Made by a program: the position numbers and the translations under genes. Under the pieces are notes generated by a model. That model did no database searches. It saw only the letters and a program-made list of their open reading frames with translations, and was not told the origin of the DNA. This document shows, one piece after another, positions 9,491 to 17,788 of a DNA stretch of 64,000 bases; the stretch's first letter is position 1; every line of letters begins with the position of its first letter. The stretch spans positions 1-64,000 of the forward strand of contig NZ_PGTY01000005.1 of the NCBI RefSeq assembly GCF_002797915.1, read 5' to 3'. Source of the stretch: Yoonia maricola (GTDB taxonomy: Bacteria; Pseudomonadota; Alphaproteobacteria; Rhodobacterales; Rhodobacteraceae).

Positions 9491-10283
9491 CCGGCGCGAG
9501 CCCAGTTTTACGTTTGAGACCGCGTCGTTGACAGACGTCGGTTGCGTGCGCGAGATTAACGAGGACAGCATCCTGACCACCCCGGAAAGCGGCGTGTGGT
9601 TGGTGGCGGACGGGATGGGTGGCCACGCTGCCGGGGATTTCGCCAGCCAGACCATCGCGGCAGAGATTGATACCATCGGCATCCCCGGTGATGCCGTCGA
9701 TCTACGCGCGCGGTTTATGGACCGTCTGACACGCGCAAATACCCAAATCCTGAACCACGCTGCGACGCTGGACGACGGCACCATCGGCAGCACGGTTGCT
9801 GCCTTGCTGACCAGCCAGGGGCATTATGCCTGCATCTGGTCGGGTGACAGCCGTGTCTATCGTTTGCGCGGTGCCGTGCTAACCCAGATCACCGAAGACC
9901 ACACAGAGGTGCGCGCGCTGCTTGATGCCGGGGCCATCACACAGGCCGAGGCTGATGTCTGGCCGCGCAAGAATGTCATCACCCACGCGATTGGCGTGTC
10001 ACCCGTACCGGAATGCGGCATGCTGGAAGGAAGCCTGGCCGACAAAGACGTGTTCCTGATCTGCTCGGATGGGTTGACCGAATATTACCACAATGATGAA
10101 CTGGAGCGCGTGATGAACGCCGCTGGCAATGATCTGGAAGGTCTATGTGCCGAACTGGTCGAAACCGTGCGCACACGCGGTGGCAAGGACAATGTCTCTG
10201 TTGTCACGGTGCTATGCCGCCAGGTGCCCCTCGCAGGCTTTGAGGCGGATGGCATGTTCCCAGAGTTTGGTGGTGCACTGTGA
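9483..10283 (+). CDS. pppA: PPM-type protein phosphatase PppA/Stp1 of the T6SS
   Basis: A 266-residue PP2C/PPM Ser/Thr phosphatase. The metal-binding motifs are in order: REINEDS near the N-terminus, VADGMGGHAAGD, SGDSRVYRLR, ICSDGLTEY and GGKDNVSVV. It should reverse threonine phosphorylation by PpkA and so damp T6SS activity. I chose ATG 9483, which overlaps the end of tagF by 8 bp and gives a normal PPM start; the same frame stays open upstream to 9366 but that extension has no PPM character. The stop overlaps the ppkA start by 4 bp (GTGA). It is cytoplasmic. Confidence 0.92.
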   Translation: MGSRREPSFTFETASLTDVGCVREINEDSILTTPESGVWLVADGMGGHAAGDFASQTIAAEIDTIGIPGDAVDLRARFMDRLTRANTQILNHAATLDDGTIGSTVAALLTSQGHYACIWSGDSRVYRLRGAVLTQITEDHTEVRALLDAGAITQAEADVWPRKNVITHAIGVSPVPECGMLEGSLADKDVFLICSDGLTEYYHNDELERVMNAAGNDLEGLCAELVETVRTRGGKDNVSVVTVLCRQVPLAGFEADGMFPEFGGAL

Positions 10284-12334
10284 ACGAGGACAAAACCGAC
10301 CCGCCCAAGCCAGTGCCACCCCCAGCAGACGATGACCGGACGCTGTTGGTCCCCATGCCTGCGCAAGCCAAACCGCCTGTCGCGCCCGATTTTGACACCG
10401 ATAAAACGCTGATCAGCCCTGCCGCCGTCGCACCGATGGAAGATGATGACCGCACCATGATCGTGCGGCCCCAGACAGAGGCACAGGATCTGCAGCAGCC
10501 GCCACCCGACGCAGGCCCGTTTTCGCAAGATGACGGCGCGGTCGAAACATCGGCCAGCGTTCCCCCGCACCAGCCACCCGGCAGCACAGAACCGCCCCCA
10601 TATGCCCCCTTGCAGACGCTGGAAATCGGAACCGTCATTAACAAGATGTACCGCGTTATAGGAAGCCTCGACCAAGGTGGGATGGGGCGTGTCTTCAAAG
10701 GTGAGGAAATGGGCACCGGCGAACCGGTGGCAATCAAGGTCATCCTGCCGGAAATGGCCGAAGATATCCGCGTTGGTCAAATGTTCCGACGCGAGGCGCG
10801 CACGTTGCGCCAACTGCACCACGATGCGATCGTGCGTTATTTTGCCTATCTGCCCCCTGATGCGGATATGAACCTGCACGTGCTTGTGATGGGCTTTATC
10901 GAAGGGACCAAACTGTCCGACAGGCTCAAATCCCGTGGTGCGCTGACCCAGGATGAGGTGTGCAGCCTTTTCCTGCGTCTGGCGGATGGATTGAAGACCG
11001 CGCATGACATCGGCGTAGTTCACCGCGACCTGTCCCCCGACAACGTGATGCTGCCAGACGATAGCCTGTCCAAAGCAATACTGATTGATTTCGGGATTTC
11101 GCGATCCTCCAAGATCAAGGATGTGACCATCGGCAACGAATTCGCCGGTAAGCTGAAATATGTCTCGCCAGAACAGCTGGGCGCCTATGGCGGCGACACA
11201 CAGGCGCAAAGCGATGTGTATTCACTGGGCCTTTTGATGATCGCCTGTCTGACGGGTCAGCCGGTACCGATGGGTGACAGCATTGTCGAAGCCGTTGAAA
11301 AACGCCAAAGCGTGCCGGACCTTAGCCCCATTCCCTTTGCATTTCAGAACCTGCTTTACAAAGCTTTGCAGCCAGATCCTGCGCAGCGGCTGCAGGGCAT
11401 GGGAGATTTCATCTCCGAACTGCGCGCCATCAGCAACGATGAACCGATCACAGGGTTTGGCACCGCCAGCCCCACCGGCACACAGCCGCCTGCGCGCGCG
11501 GTGCCGGGCCTGCAAACAGCACCGGGCAGCAGAACGCAAACCTTTATGCCGCAGAATGGGCAAACTGATGCACCAACGTCCTTGCCCAAAGAATCCCGTG
11601 GCATTGCAGGTGTGCTTCCTGCGCTTCTGATCATCATTGGTTTAGGGGCCGGGGGTGGGTGGTATTACATGAACATGGCCACAGCAGCGGATGGCGAAAC
11701 CGCTCAGGACGGTGCGGTTGTCCGGGTGCCTGACACAGTAGACACCCATCTGGCGAACACTGCGACCGACTGCATCTATGCCCATGTCCCCTACGGCGGG
11801 GATGGCGGTCAAATCACCGGGTTTGCTCAGACAGCGGACGCACTGGACGCATTGACCGCAGACTGGCCCGTCGCTCTGGGCCAGCCACCCGCGCTGACTG
11901 GTGTTGAAGTCACGCCCGCGCAATGTGCCGCACTGGATTTCGTGCGCATGTTTCAGGGCAGCGCGACATCGGACATCGCAATTTCGGTCGATGCATCCAC
12001 CGTCACCCGGGCAGAAGGGGTCGTGGGCGCTATCCATAACAGCGGCACGCGACAGAACTGGCTGGCGCTGGTAGACCCTAACGGACGCATCTTTTCATTG
12101 ATGAGCCAGCTTGACACACCAGGCGCTGACAGCCGGCGCTTCGCCTTCAGGTTGCCGTCGGCATCACCGGGTAAATATATCCTGCTGGCAACGGCATCTA
12201 ACGCTGCATTGGTCCGCGCAGGGGCGATGCAATCCGGGACAGAGGCAAGTGTCTTTATGCCGTTGATCAGCCGCGAACTCTTGGGCGACGACGCTGGTGC
12301 AGTGGCCATCGCAGAGCTGGAAATCCTGCCCTAG
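10280..12334 (+). CDS. ppkA: T6SS Ser/Thr protein kinase PpkA with a novel periplasmic domain
   Basis: A 684-residue transmembrane kinase. Residues 1-110 are an acidic/Pro-rich tail with three similar motifs: DDDRTLL (Thr21), DTDKTLI (Thr43) and DDDRTMI (Thr59). The kinase domain (~122-375) has QGGMGRVF (Gly loop), VAIKV (Lys), HRDLSPDNV and DFG; the HRD loop has Ser where Lys is usual. One transmembrane helix lies at ~445-463 (GVLPALLIIIGLGAGGG). The periplasmic domain (~490-684) is not the von Willebrand domain of Pseudomonas PpkA; it resembles the C-terminus of the TonB-like protein at 12451-13821, with a conserved Cys pair 51 residues apart and a PAQCA motif. GTG start overlapping pppA. 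Likely substrates are its own tail, TssL and Fha partners (inference). Confidence 0.9.
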   Translation: MNEDKTDPPKPVPPPADDDRTLLVPMPAQAKPPVAPDFDTDKTLISPAAVAPMEDDDRTMIVRPQTEAQDLQQPPPDAGPFSQDDGAVETSASVPPHQPPGSTEPPPYAPLQTLEIGTVINKMYRVIGSLDQGGMGRVFKGEEMGTGEPVAIKVILPEMAEDIRVGQMFRREARTLRQLHHDAIVRYFAYLPPDADMNLHVLVMGFIEGTKLSDRLKSRGALTQDEVCSLFLRLADGLKTAHDIGVVHRDLSPDNVMLPDDSLSKAILIDFGISRSSKIKDVTIGNEFAGKLKYVSPEQLGAYGGDTQAQSDVYSLGLLMIACLTGQPVPMGDSIVEAVEKRQSVPDLSPIPFAFQNLLYKALQPDPAQRLQGMGDFISELRAISNDEPITGFGTASPTGTQPPARAVPGLQTAPGSRTQTFMPQNGQTDAPTSLPKESRGIAGVLPALLIIIGLGAGGGWYYMNMATAADGETAQDGAVVRVPDTVDTHLANTATDCIYAHVPYGGDGGQITGFAQTADALDALTADWPVALGQPPALTGVEVTPAQCAALDFVRMFQGSATSDIAISVDASTVTRAEGVVGAIHNSGTRQNWLALVDPNGRIFSLMSQLDTPGADSRRFAFRLPSASPGKYILLATASNAALVRAGAMQSGTEASVFMPLISRELLGDDAGAVAIAELEILP

Positions 12335-12450
12335 AACAGCCGACCTCTAACGGATTTCTGAAGCCGCGCCCGACGTACGACAGGCAGAGGTGCTGCCGCT
12401 CAATCCGGTCTCAAGGAAATCCCTATGATTGAAGCTTTGCGTCGGACGCT

Positions 12451-13821
12451 TTAGCGCACATCAAACGTTACAAGCCCAAAGACGGCACCTCGCAAGACAT
12501 CGGTGGGGAGGCTCCCCAGAACGTCATCAGCGCTGCCACCAATGGACGCCGCCAAATCAAGCGGGGCATCTTGTGTTCCGATGGCAACAAAGGCCTGTCT
12601 GGTGGTGCGCGCCTGACCAACACGGGCGACGGGGACATCAACAACCGCAGTGTCATCTTGCAAAGTGGTGAAGCGTGCCAAATCTTGCACAACGCCCCCA
12701 TCATCAATCAACAAAAGCGTCAGAAACAGGCCGCTCGCGCCGGTGACGGTCGCGCGCAGTCTGTCCCCACTTACAAGGGTGGTATCGGGCATGGCCAGCC
12801 CAAGGCGGGTCGCAGGATAGCTTTCGATCTGGCGGATCATGTCGACCACGGCGCATTGTGCGGGATCGAGCAGTTCGCGCGACTGGGTCACGGCAAAAGA
12901 TGACCCGTCAAGCACCACTGCAGCGTATTGATCAAGCGCGGCAGCATCCGCCCCGATCAAAGCCAGGCCGGCAGTGTCCGCGCCCGCAAGGCGTGGCAAG
13001 GCCATGGTACAGGCCGGCGCAGAAGCCGCACGAATGCGTTGCAACAACTGCGCGACAGACTGCATCGCTATGGTCGGGTTATCCACCAAGGCGCCGCCAG
13101 TATCCCCCGTGACAGGGTCATCACCGGGAGAGACATCCGGCAGGGGTGGCTCGCCCACAGGGTCAGCGGTGCCATCAACATCGGGCAACAGAACGACATC
13201 ATCGGGCAGTGGGGCCACGGGTTCGGGCAAGACAACATCGGTTGGCGGCTCTTCCAACAGGGTCAGTTCCTGCGCGATGGGCGCATCCTGCGGTTCTATG
13301 ATCGGAGCGATTGAGACGGTTTCTGCCAAAGGTGACACAATCGTATCGTCAATGGGGCTGAGGTCATCAATGGCCAACGCATCAGGGTCAGGCAACGGCA
13401 CCGGGGCCGGGTCGGTGGGCACAGGCAAGGGCTCTGGCTCCGTGAAATCAGGTTCGACTGCGGGTTCGAGTGCCATAGCCTCCTCTGGTTCGGGTTGGAT
13501 CGGGGTGGCTTCTGCGACCGGCGCAATCGTATCGGGGATCACGGCCTCCAACTCTGCTGCGGTTTCCAGCACCGGATCAAGCGGGATCGCGTCCTCCGGA
13601 ATGGCGCGGGGGTCGTCGGCGGGCTCAATCGCGGGCAGGTCGAGAATTTCAAGAGTGATTTCATATTCTGGCGCACGTAGCGGAATGCCGGATGGGTCCG
13701 GCAAGAGCGTGATGGATGACGTCGCCAGCAAAACAACCAACCCACCATGCAAAACGGTTGACCCGCTGATGGCGGTCGCCCAGGTGCCGGACGACACTGG
13801 CGCATAAGGCAGGAAACTCAT
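12451..13821 (-). CDS. TonB-like periplasmic-spanning protein of the T6SS-linked Exb operon
   Basis: A 456-residue protein with an N-terminal membrane anchor (STVLHGGLVVLLATSSITLL, ~20-40), a long Pro/Asp/Glu-rich stretch (~45-255) able to span the periplasm, and a C-terminal domain (~265-456). The first two parts have TonB/TolA architecture, but no canonical TonB C-terminal motif is seen. The C-terminal domain matches the periplasmic domain of PpkA: two cysteines (CTMAL and PAQC) 52 residues apart, versus 51 in PpkA, and a remaining tail of 133 versus 135 residues. It is the last gene of exbB-exbD-exbD'-this gene, all 4-bp overlaps, and converges on ppkA with a 116-bp gap. Coupling of proton-driven motion to T6SS or envelope sensing is inference. 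Confidence 0.7.
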   Translation of the reverse strand: MSFLPYAPVSSGTWATAISGSTVLHGGLVVLLATSSITLLPDPSGIPLRAPEYEITLEILDLPAIEPADDPRAIPEDAIPLDPVLETAAELEAVIPDTIAPVAEATPIQPEPEEAMALEPAVEPDFTEPEPLPVPTDPAPVPLPDPDALAIDDLSPIDDTIVSPLAETVSIAPIIEPQDAPIAQELTLLEEPPTDVVLPEPVAPLPDDVVLLPDVDGTADPVGEPPLPDVSPGDDPVTGDTGGALVDNPTIAMQSVAQLLQRIRAASAPACTMALPRLAGADTAGLALIGADAAALDQYAAVVLDGSSFAVTQSRELLDPAQCAVVDMIRQIESYPATRLGLAMPDTTLVSGDRLRATVTGASGLFLTLLLIDDGGVVQDLARFTTLQDDTAVVDVPVARVGQARTTRQAFVAIGTQDAPLDLAASIGGSADDVLGSLPTDVLRGAVFGLVTFDVR

Positions 13822-14228
13822 GTCCCGTCCTGTTGAACGCGGTGCAGGGTGACCATACGCACCTCGACCGCGATCAGTTCTTCGGCAGCCAGCATATCCA
13901 GCAAGGCCCCGGCATTGGCATTTCGATCAGCCAAAAGATGAATGGTTGGTTCGTCGATCATTGCCGCAGCCAGTGTACCAGGGGCAATCGGTTCGCCATT
14001 GAGCATCATCGCCCCATCGGCATCAACGCTGAGCAAGGGTTGCGGCAACAGATCGAGGGGCAGTTCACTGGTATCGGGCAGTTGCACCGGGATGGACGCG
14101 GAATTTGACATGGACCCTGTCGTCAGAAAGAAGAAGATCAACAAAAGCACGATATTCACAATCGCCAGCGAACTGTCGATCTGGATCCGCTGCCGTGCAG
14201 GGGGCAGTTTTGAACGCTCCAGACTCAT
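13818..14228 (-). CDS. ExbD/TolR-like protein lacking the membrane aspartate
   Basis: 136 residues with one N-terminal transmembrane helix (SLAIVNIVLLLIFFFLTTG, ~21-39) and a periplasmic ExbD/TolR domain. ExbD and TolR use an Asp at the start of the helix to carry protons; the equivalent place here reads V-N in IVNIV, so no acidic residue is in the helix. The partner encoded just upstream keeps it (PLADAMFQLL). The pair may form a mixed dimer with one proton-carrying chain, or this copy may be structural. Its start overlaps the upstream exbD by 4 bp and its stop overlaps the TonB-like gene by 4 bp. Confidence 0.8.
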   Translation of the reverse strand: MSLERSKLPPARQRIQIDSSLAIVNIVLLLIFFFLTTGSMSNSASIPVQLPDTSELPLDLLPQPLLSVDADGAMMLNGEPIAPGTLAAAMIDEPTIHLLADRNANAGALLDMLAAEELIAVEVRMVTLHRVQQDGT

Positions 14229-14701
14229 CTGCTGCGCGCCAGTTGGACGGCAGTGATCTCTGCCGCGCCAAGGGCCTCTAGCGCGGTTGTCACGTCTTGT
14301 ACTGTGGCCGCATCGGTGACCAAGACAATCAGATTTGCCGGGGTATTCTGCGTACCCAAGGCTTCAGCCAGCAAAGACAGTTGGGTAATCTCGAATTGTT
14401 GGCCGTCAACAATGACCTGCCCGTCGCCCAATTCCCATACAGTCGCCTGATTGCGACTGCTGGCGCTGGCCTGTTGCAGCGCCTCTTCATCCACGGCGCC
14501 TGTGCTGGTATCCGGGCCGCCTTGCTCAGCGGCATCCGGCGTGCTGCGCACGGTGACTAGCGAAAACGGGGTCAGCGTGGTGGTCAGCATAAAGAAGATC
14601 AAAAGCTGAAACATGGCGTCAGCCAATGGGGTCAACGGGACGCGATAGCGTCGTGGCCGTTCCGGCAGCGGAGTGTAGGTTGTCGCCACCTGACTGCTCA
14701 A
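14225..14701 (-). CDS. ExbD/TolR-like biopolymer transport protein
   Basis: 158 residues with a short cytoplasmic N-terminus (PERPRRYRVPLTPLAD), one transmembrane helix (~28-47, LADAMFQLLIFFMLTT) with the conserved Asp, and a periplasmic ExbD domain. ExbD chains thread the pore of an ExbB pentamer and convert proton flow to motion of TonB-like partners. It lies between exbB and the Asp-less exbD copy with 4-bp overlaps on both sides, so stoichiometry is probably fixed by coupled translation. Confidence 0.88.
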   Translation of the reverse strand: MSSQVATTYTPLPERPRRYRVPLTPLADAMFQLLIFFMLTTTLTPFSLVTVRSTPDAAEQGGPDTSTGAVDEEALQQASASSRNQATVWELGDGQVIVDGQQFEITQLSLLAEALGTQNTPANLIVLVTDAATVQDVTTALEALGAAEITAVQLARSR

Positions 14702-15333
14702 CCAAATTTGGAGTTTGGATCAACCCTGCCGTGGATGGCCGCGGACATGATTGCTTCCATCATGTTGCGTTCACGGTCAATCCGGGTTTCCAGCCACGTC
14801 GCGATGAAAAAGGCGATCAGCGCGATGCAAAGCCCAACAGCCGTGGTTGTCAGCGCCACGTAAATCCCCGAGGCCAATGCTGTAGGATCAATCGCACCTT
14901 CTGTGATCGCCAGCACCGAAAATGCATCGATCATCCCAACAACCGTCCCCAAAAGACCCAACATCGGCGCAGCCTGCACGATCATATCAAGCAATCGCAT
15001 ACGTTCGGAAAGTGAGGCGAGTTCGATAATCGCCGTCTGGCGGCTCAACTCTTCGGCATAAGGGGTGTCGCCAGGACGGGCCTGTATTCCGGAAAAAACG
15101 GCCTGCAGCACACGGGCGAGGACGCTACGGCGCTGACTGGCAGCCTTGATGGCCTGATCGACCCGACCGTTCAGCCAATCGTCAAGAATTTGTTCCGCCT
15201 CTTTGCGGCTGCCGACGCCAAGGCGGGCAAACTGTGCCGCCTTCAGGATGCCGATCGTCACGGCAAAAAGCGACAAGAGCGCCAGCAATCCGTAAATGAA
15301 GAATGCGGCAAGTTGAAAAATAGTCAGGGTCAT
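14698..15333 (-). CDS. ExbB/TolQ/MotA-family proton channel protein
   Basis: 211 residues with three transmembrane segments: N-terminal (FQLAAFFIYGLLALLSLFAV), central (APMLGLLGTVVGMIDAF) and C-terminal (VALTTTAVGLCIALIAFFIAT). The GLLGTVVGM segment is the diagnostic ExbB/TolQ signature. It is the first gene of the exbB-exbD-exbD'-TonB-like operon and has the usual length of ExbB without the extra N-terminal helix. The operon sits inside the T6SS locus rather than beside a TonB-dependent receptor or tolA/pal, which suggests a dedicated role. Confidence 0.9.
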   Translation of the reverse strand: MTLTIFQLAAFFIYGLLALLSLFAVTIGILKAAQFARLGVGSRKEAEQILDDWLNGRVDQAIKAASQRRSVLARVLQAVFSGIQARPGDTPYAEELSRQTAIIELASLSERMRLLDMIVQAAPMLGLLGTVVGMIDAFSVLAITEGAIDPTALASGIYVALTTTAVGLCIALIAFFIATWLETRIDRERNMMEAIMSAAIHGRVDPNSKFG

Positions 15334-15356
15334 AAACGCGCCTTACTCATAAAAAA

Positions 15357-15797
15357 TTACAGCCCAAACGCAATCTCGGCCCGGCTGCTGACGACAACAT
15401 CATCCAGACAGACATCTGCTTCTGTCCCATCCTCAAACAGGCATGCGGCCACATCGTTGACGATGATTTCGGAAATGTCGGAACATGCCGCTGGCAGGTT
15501 GAACTGCAAGATGCGGCGTTTGCCTGGGTCCAACTCGCCCAATGGCAGTGAAAGCAGCGTATTAAATACACCATCTGCGTCAAAAACGGCCAACCGCCAC
15601 GTCACTGCAGACAGCCCACGATCCAGCCCGTTTTGGCCAAAGAATACGACCTGACATGTGCCTTCGGCTGTATCGGCCACGCGGTTCAGCTCTAGCGTGA
15701 TCTGCGCTGTGGCGTCATCTTGTGCCTGCACCACTGTCCCGATCACGCAGCTTGCTAAAATACCGGACAGTAAACTTTTGAATGAATGGCGCATCAC
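15357..15797 (-). CDS. Secreted hypothetical protein
   Basis: 146 residues beginning with a clear signal peptide (MMRHSFKSLLSGILASCVIGTVVQAQ, cleavage near 26). The mature part is an acidic, beta-rich domain with four cysteines (CQVVF, ACSDI, ACLFE, VCLDD), so probably disulfide-bonded in the periplasm. I do not recognise a family. It lies 23 bp upstream of exbB on the same strand and could be the first gene of that operon, suggesting a periplasmic partner of the Exb/TonB-like complex. Confidence 0.65.
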   Translation of the reverse strand: MMRHSFKSLLSGILASCVIGTVVQAQDDATAQITLELNRVADTAEGTCQVVFFGQNGLDRGLSAVTWRLAVFDADGVFNTLLSLPLGELDPGKRRILQFNLPAACSDISEIIVNDVAACLFEDGTEADVCLDDVVVSSRAEIAFGL

Positions 15798-15951
15798 ACC
15801 CCCTTAACGAAATCTGTGCGCCTAGTAGTCGCTTAGCGGCAGAGTAAGTCAACCAATTCGAAAGACAATAAAGCGCTATTCCATCAAAAAGATGATATGG
15901 CCGGATTGCTGGTGTTGAAGGTAGATGATTTTTCAGTATCAGCGCACTGTA

Positions 15952-16371
15952 TCAGCGATAAACGCCGATCACATACTCTGGCTTTGTAAAGATACCGGGC
16001 GCGCGCGATTCATTCACCGTGCGTGTACTAAAGCTGACCGCGACAGCAGCTGGCTGTTCGTCAATCGGGGCGGCAACCATGGGTGCCAGTGTCGTATCAT
16101 GCACGACATACATCGCTTCGAACCCATTGATGGCGGGTTCAATCGGTGCAGGTGTGGTCAAATCAGCGACCGAAGCAGTTTCAACCGCGACCGGTGCCAT
16201 CGTGGCCACATATGATGGGATGATAAAACCCGTTTCAGTCGTCACTGGTGCCACGCTGACCGTCTGAACGGGCGCGGTTTCGTGCGACAGGTCATGCACA
16301 GCGGCAATAGCCACAGCTGACGCCGTAGACATGCATGTACAAACCAAACCAAGAGTAATAACCTTCATCAT
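15952..16371 (-). CDS. Secreted Ala/Val/Thr/Pro-rich hypothetical protein
   Basis: 139 residues with a signal peptide (~23 residues: MMKVITLGLVCTCMSTASAVAIA) and a low-complexity mature part rich in Ala, Val, Thr and Pro that ends FTKPEYVIGVYR. No catalytic motif and no known domain is evident. It is separated by 154 bp from the next minus-strand gene and is divergent from the DUF1036 gene. Sequence bias makes a true function hard to judge; the signal peptide is the main argument that it is a real gene. Confidence 0.5.
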   Translation of the reverse strand: MMKVITLGLVCTCMSTASAVAIAAVHDLSHETAPVQTVSVAPVTTETGFIIPSYVATMAPVAVETASVADLTTPAPIEPAINGFEAMYVVHDTTLAPMVAAPIDEQPAAVAVSFSTRTVNESRAPGIFTKPEYVIGVYR

Positions 16372-16445
16372 AAGCGAAAGATTAGCATAATCTCCCGAAA
16401 AATCCAGATGTGCCTATGATAATCGACGGGAAAACTTCAACAGTG

Positions 16446-16937
16446 ATGCAGCACCCGACACGCCCATCCCTTCCCGTCCAACCGCGTGAGGCATCTTTAT
16501 CCTTTAAAACATGGCTTTTGATCGCCCTGCGGTTGCGCGCTGCTGCGCTATTCACTGGTGCGTTTTTTTGTGCTCCAAACGCCGCTATCGCCAATTTTCA
16601 GGTCTGTAATCAGACACTCGATGTCACAAATGTTGCAATCGGGCTCTATCGGGTCGATGCGTGGGAAACGTCGGGCTGGTGGACGATCGGACCGAATCAA
16701 TGCGCCAATGTGATCGAAGAAACGCTGACCTCGCGCTACATTTATGTCTATGCGCGTGACGTCTTTAACAACACAATGCTCCCCGGGACCGTACCACTAT
16801 GCCTTGACCCGGATGAGTTTCGGATCCGCGGGCGCGAGGATTGCGTGCAACGCGGGCATATCAGCGCGCCATTTGTCGAAGTGGACACACGGCGCTCAGA
16901 ACGCTGGACATTTTTTATGCAGGCCCCGGTGAATTAG
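16446..16937 (+). CDS. DUF1036-family secreted protein
   Basis: About 163 residues. The mature region (from NFQVCNQT) has the DUF1036 pattern: FQVCNQT, WWTIGPNQC and RYIYVYARD, with paired cysteines. A hydrophobic stretch (LLIALRLRAAALFTGAFFCAPNAAIA) just before it is a signal peptide. The start is uncertain: ATG 16446 gives a normal-length leader, while ATG 16416 and GTG 16410 lengthen it. DUF1036 proteins are small periplasmic proteins of unknown function common in alphaproteobacteria. It sits among T6SS-locus secreted genes on the plus strand. Confidence 0.75.
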   Translation: MQHPTRPSLPVQPREASLSFKTWLLIALRLRAAALFTGAFFCAPNAAIANFQVCNQTLDVTNVAIGLYRVDAWETSGWWTIGPNQCANVIEETLTSRYIYVYARDVFNNTMLPGTVPLCLDPDEFRIRGREDCVQRGHISAPFVEVDTRRSERWTFFMQAPVN

Positions 16938-16999
16938 GCTACACGTCAGACGCGAATGGCCTATGATAGCAAGGTATCGTTAGCCTCGGGTCCAATGTG

Positions 17000-17779
17000 A
17001 TGTTTTGCAAAACGCTTAGTCTGGCATGTGCTTTTATTACCACCTTTGCGCTGGCCCAGTCAGTGCAGGCGCAGGAATGGCGGGCAGACCCAATTGCCTT
17101 TGATGCAGGCGTGGGCGGGGATGGCGACCAGCCGATTTTGGTGATGGCCTTTACACCGCCGGGTGGCGCACCATTGGTGGCGCGTGCGGACACATCGCCG
17201 GGTGCCGTCTTGCCTGACCCGTCGCTGCCAGCGCCGACGATCATATTGGGGCAGATTGGCGCGGGACAAGAGGGTGCGTTTGGCATTCTGCGCCTTTTGC
17301 CCAGCACCGTTGCCCAAATCGGGTTCCCGCATGATGATCTGGATGCGCGGCGCGCATTGCAGGCCGAAAACACCGCTTTGTTCCAACAGCTTGTGACCGA
17401 AGGGCATGTCGACCCGCCAGAGGATATCGTCAAGGCGGCCGTCCAGACAGAGCTTGCGCGCATGAACTGCTACCGTGCGCGCATTGATAATGACTGGGGC
17501 CGCGGGTCACGCCAATCTGTGATCGATTACTTTGCACAAAGGGCGGGTGTCGATTGGCCCGAACCAATTGCCAGTGTTGATCTGTTCCGCACGATTATCC
17601 TTTCTCCCGATGTTCGTTGCCCCACGCCACAACCGGTTGCGCAGCGACCGCGCCCCACCAATCCGCAACCGACCCAAACGCAGACAACGACCCAACAGCA
17701 AACGCCAACCGCCCCTGCTGCCGCGCCGTCCAGCGGGCCACAGTTGGACATTGGTGGGTCGACGGGCGTGTTCCGCTAG
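17000..17779 (+). CDS. Secreted hypothetical protein with Pro/Gln/Thr-rich tail
   Basis: 259 residues. A signal peptide (MFCKTLSLACAFITTFALAQSVQAQ) is followed by a ~170-residue domain with two conserved-looking cysteines (MNCYRA and VRCPTP) and a low-complexity tail rich in Pro, Gln and Thr ending LDIGGSTGVFR. I recognise no family. ATG 17000 follows a GTG at 16997 in the same frame. Only 9 bp separate it from the M23/transglycosylase gene, so the two are probably cotranscribed and it may be a periplasmic partner of that enzyme. Confidence 0.65.
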   Translation: MFCKTLSLACAFITTFALAQSVQAQEWRADPIAFDAGVGGDGDQPILVMAFTPPGGAPLVARADTSPGAVLPDPSLPAPTIILGQIGAGQEGAFGILRLLPSTVAQIGFPHDDLDARRALQAENTALFQQLVTEGHVDPPEDIVKAAVQTELARMNCYRARIDNDWGRGSRQSVIDYFAQRAGVDWPEPIASVDLFRTIILSPDVRCPTPQPVAQRPRPTNPQPTQTQTTTQQQTPTAPAAAPSSGPQLDIGGSTGVFR

Positions 17780-17788
17780 CCCGCGCAT

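Noticed and set aside
12974..13807. Plus-strand 277-codon Ser/Gly-rich frame opposite the TonB-like gene
   Set aside because: It is low-complexity mirror sequence of the acidic Pro-rich linker. The minus-strand gene fits the overlapping exb operon.
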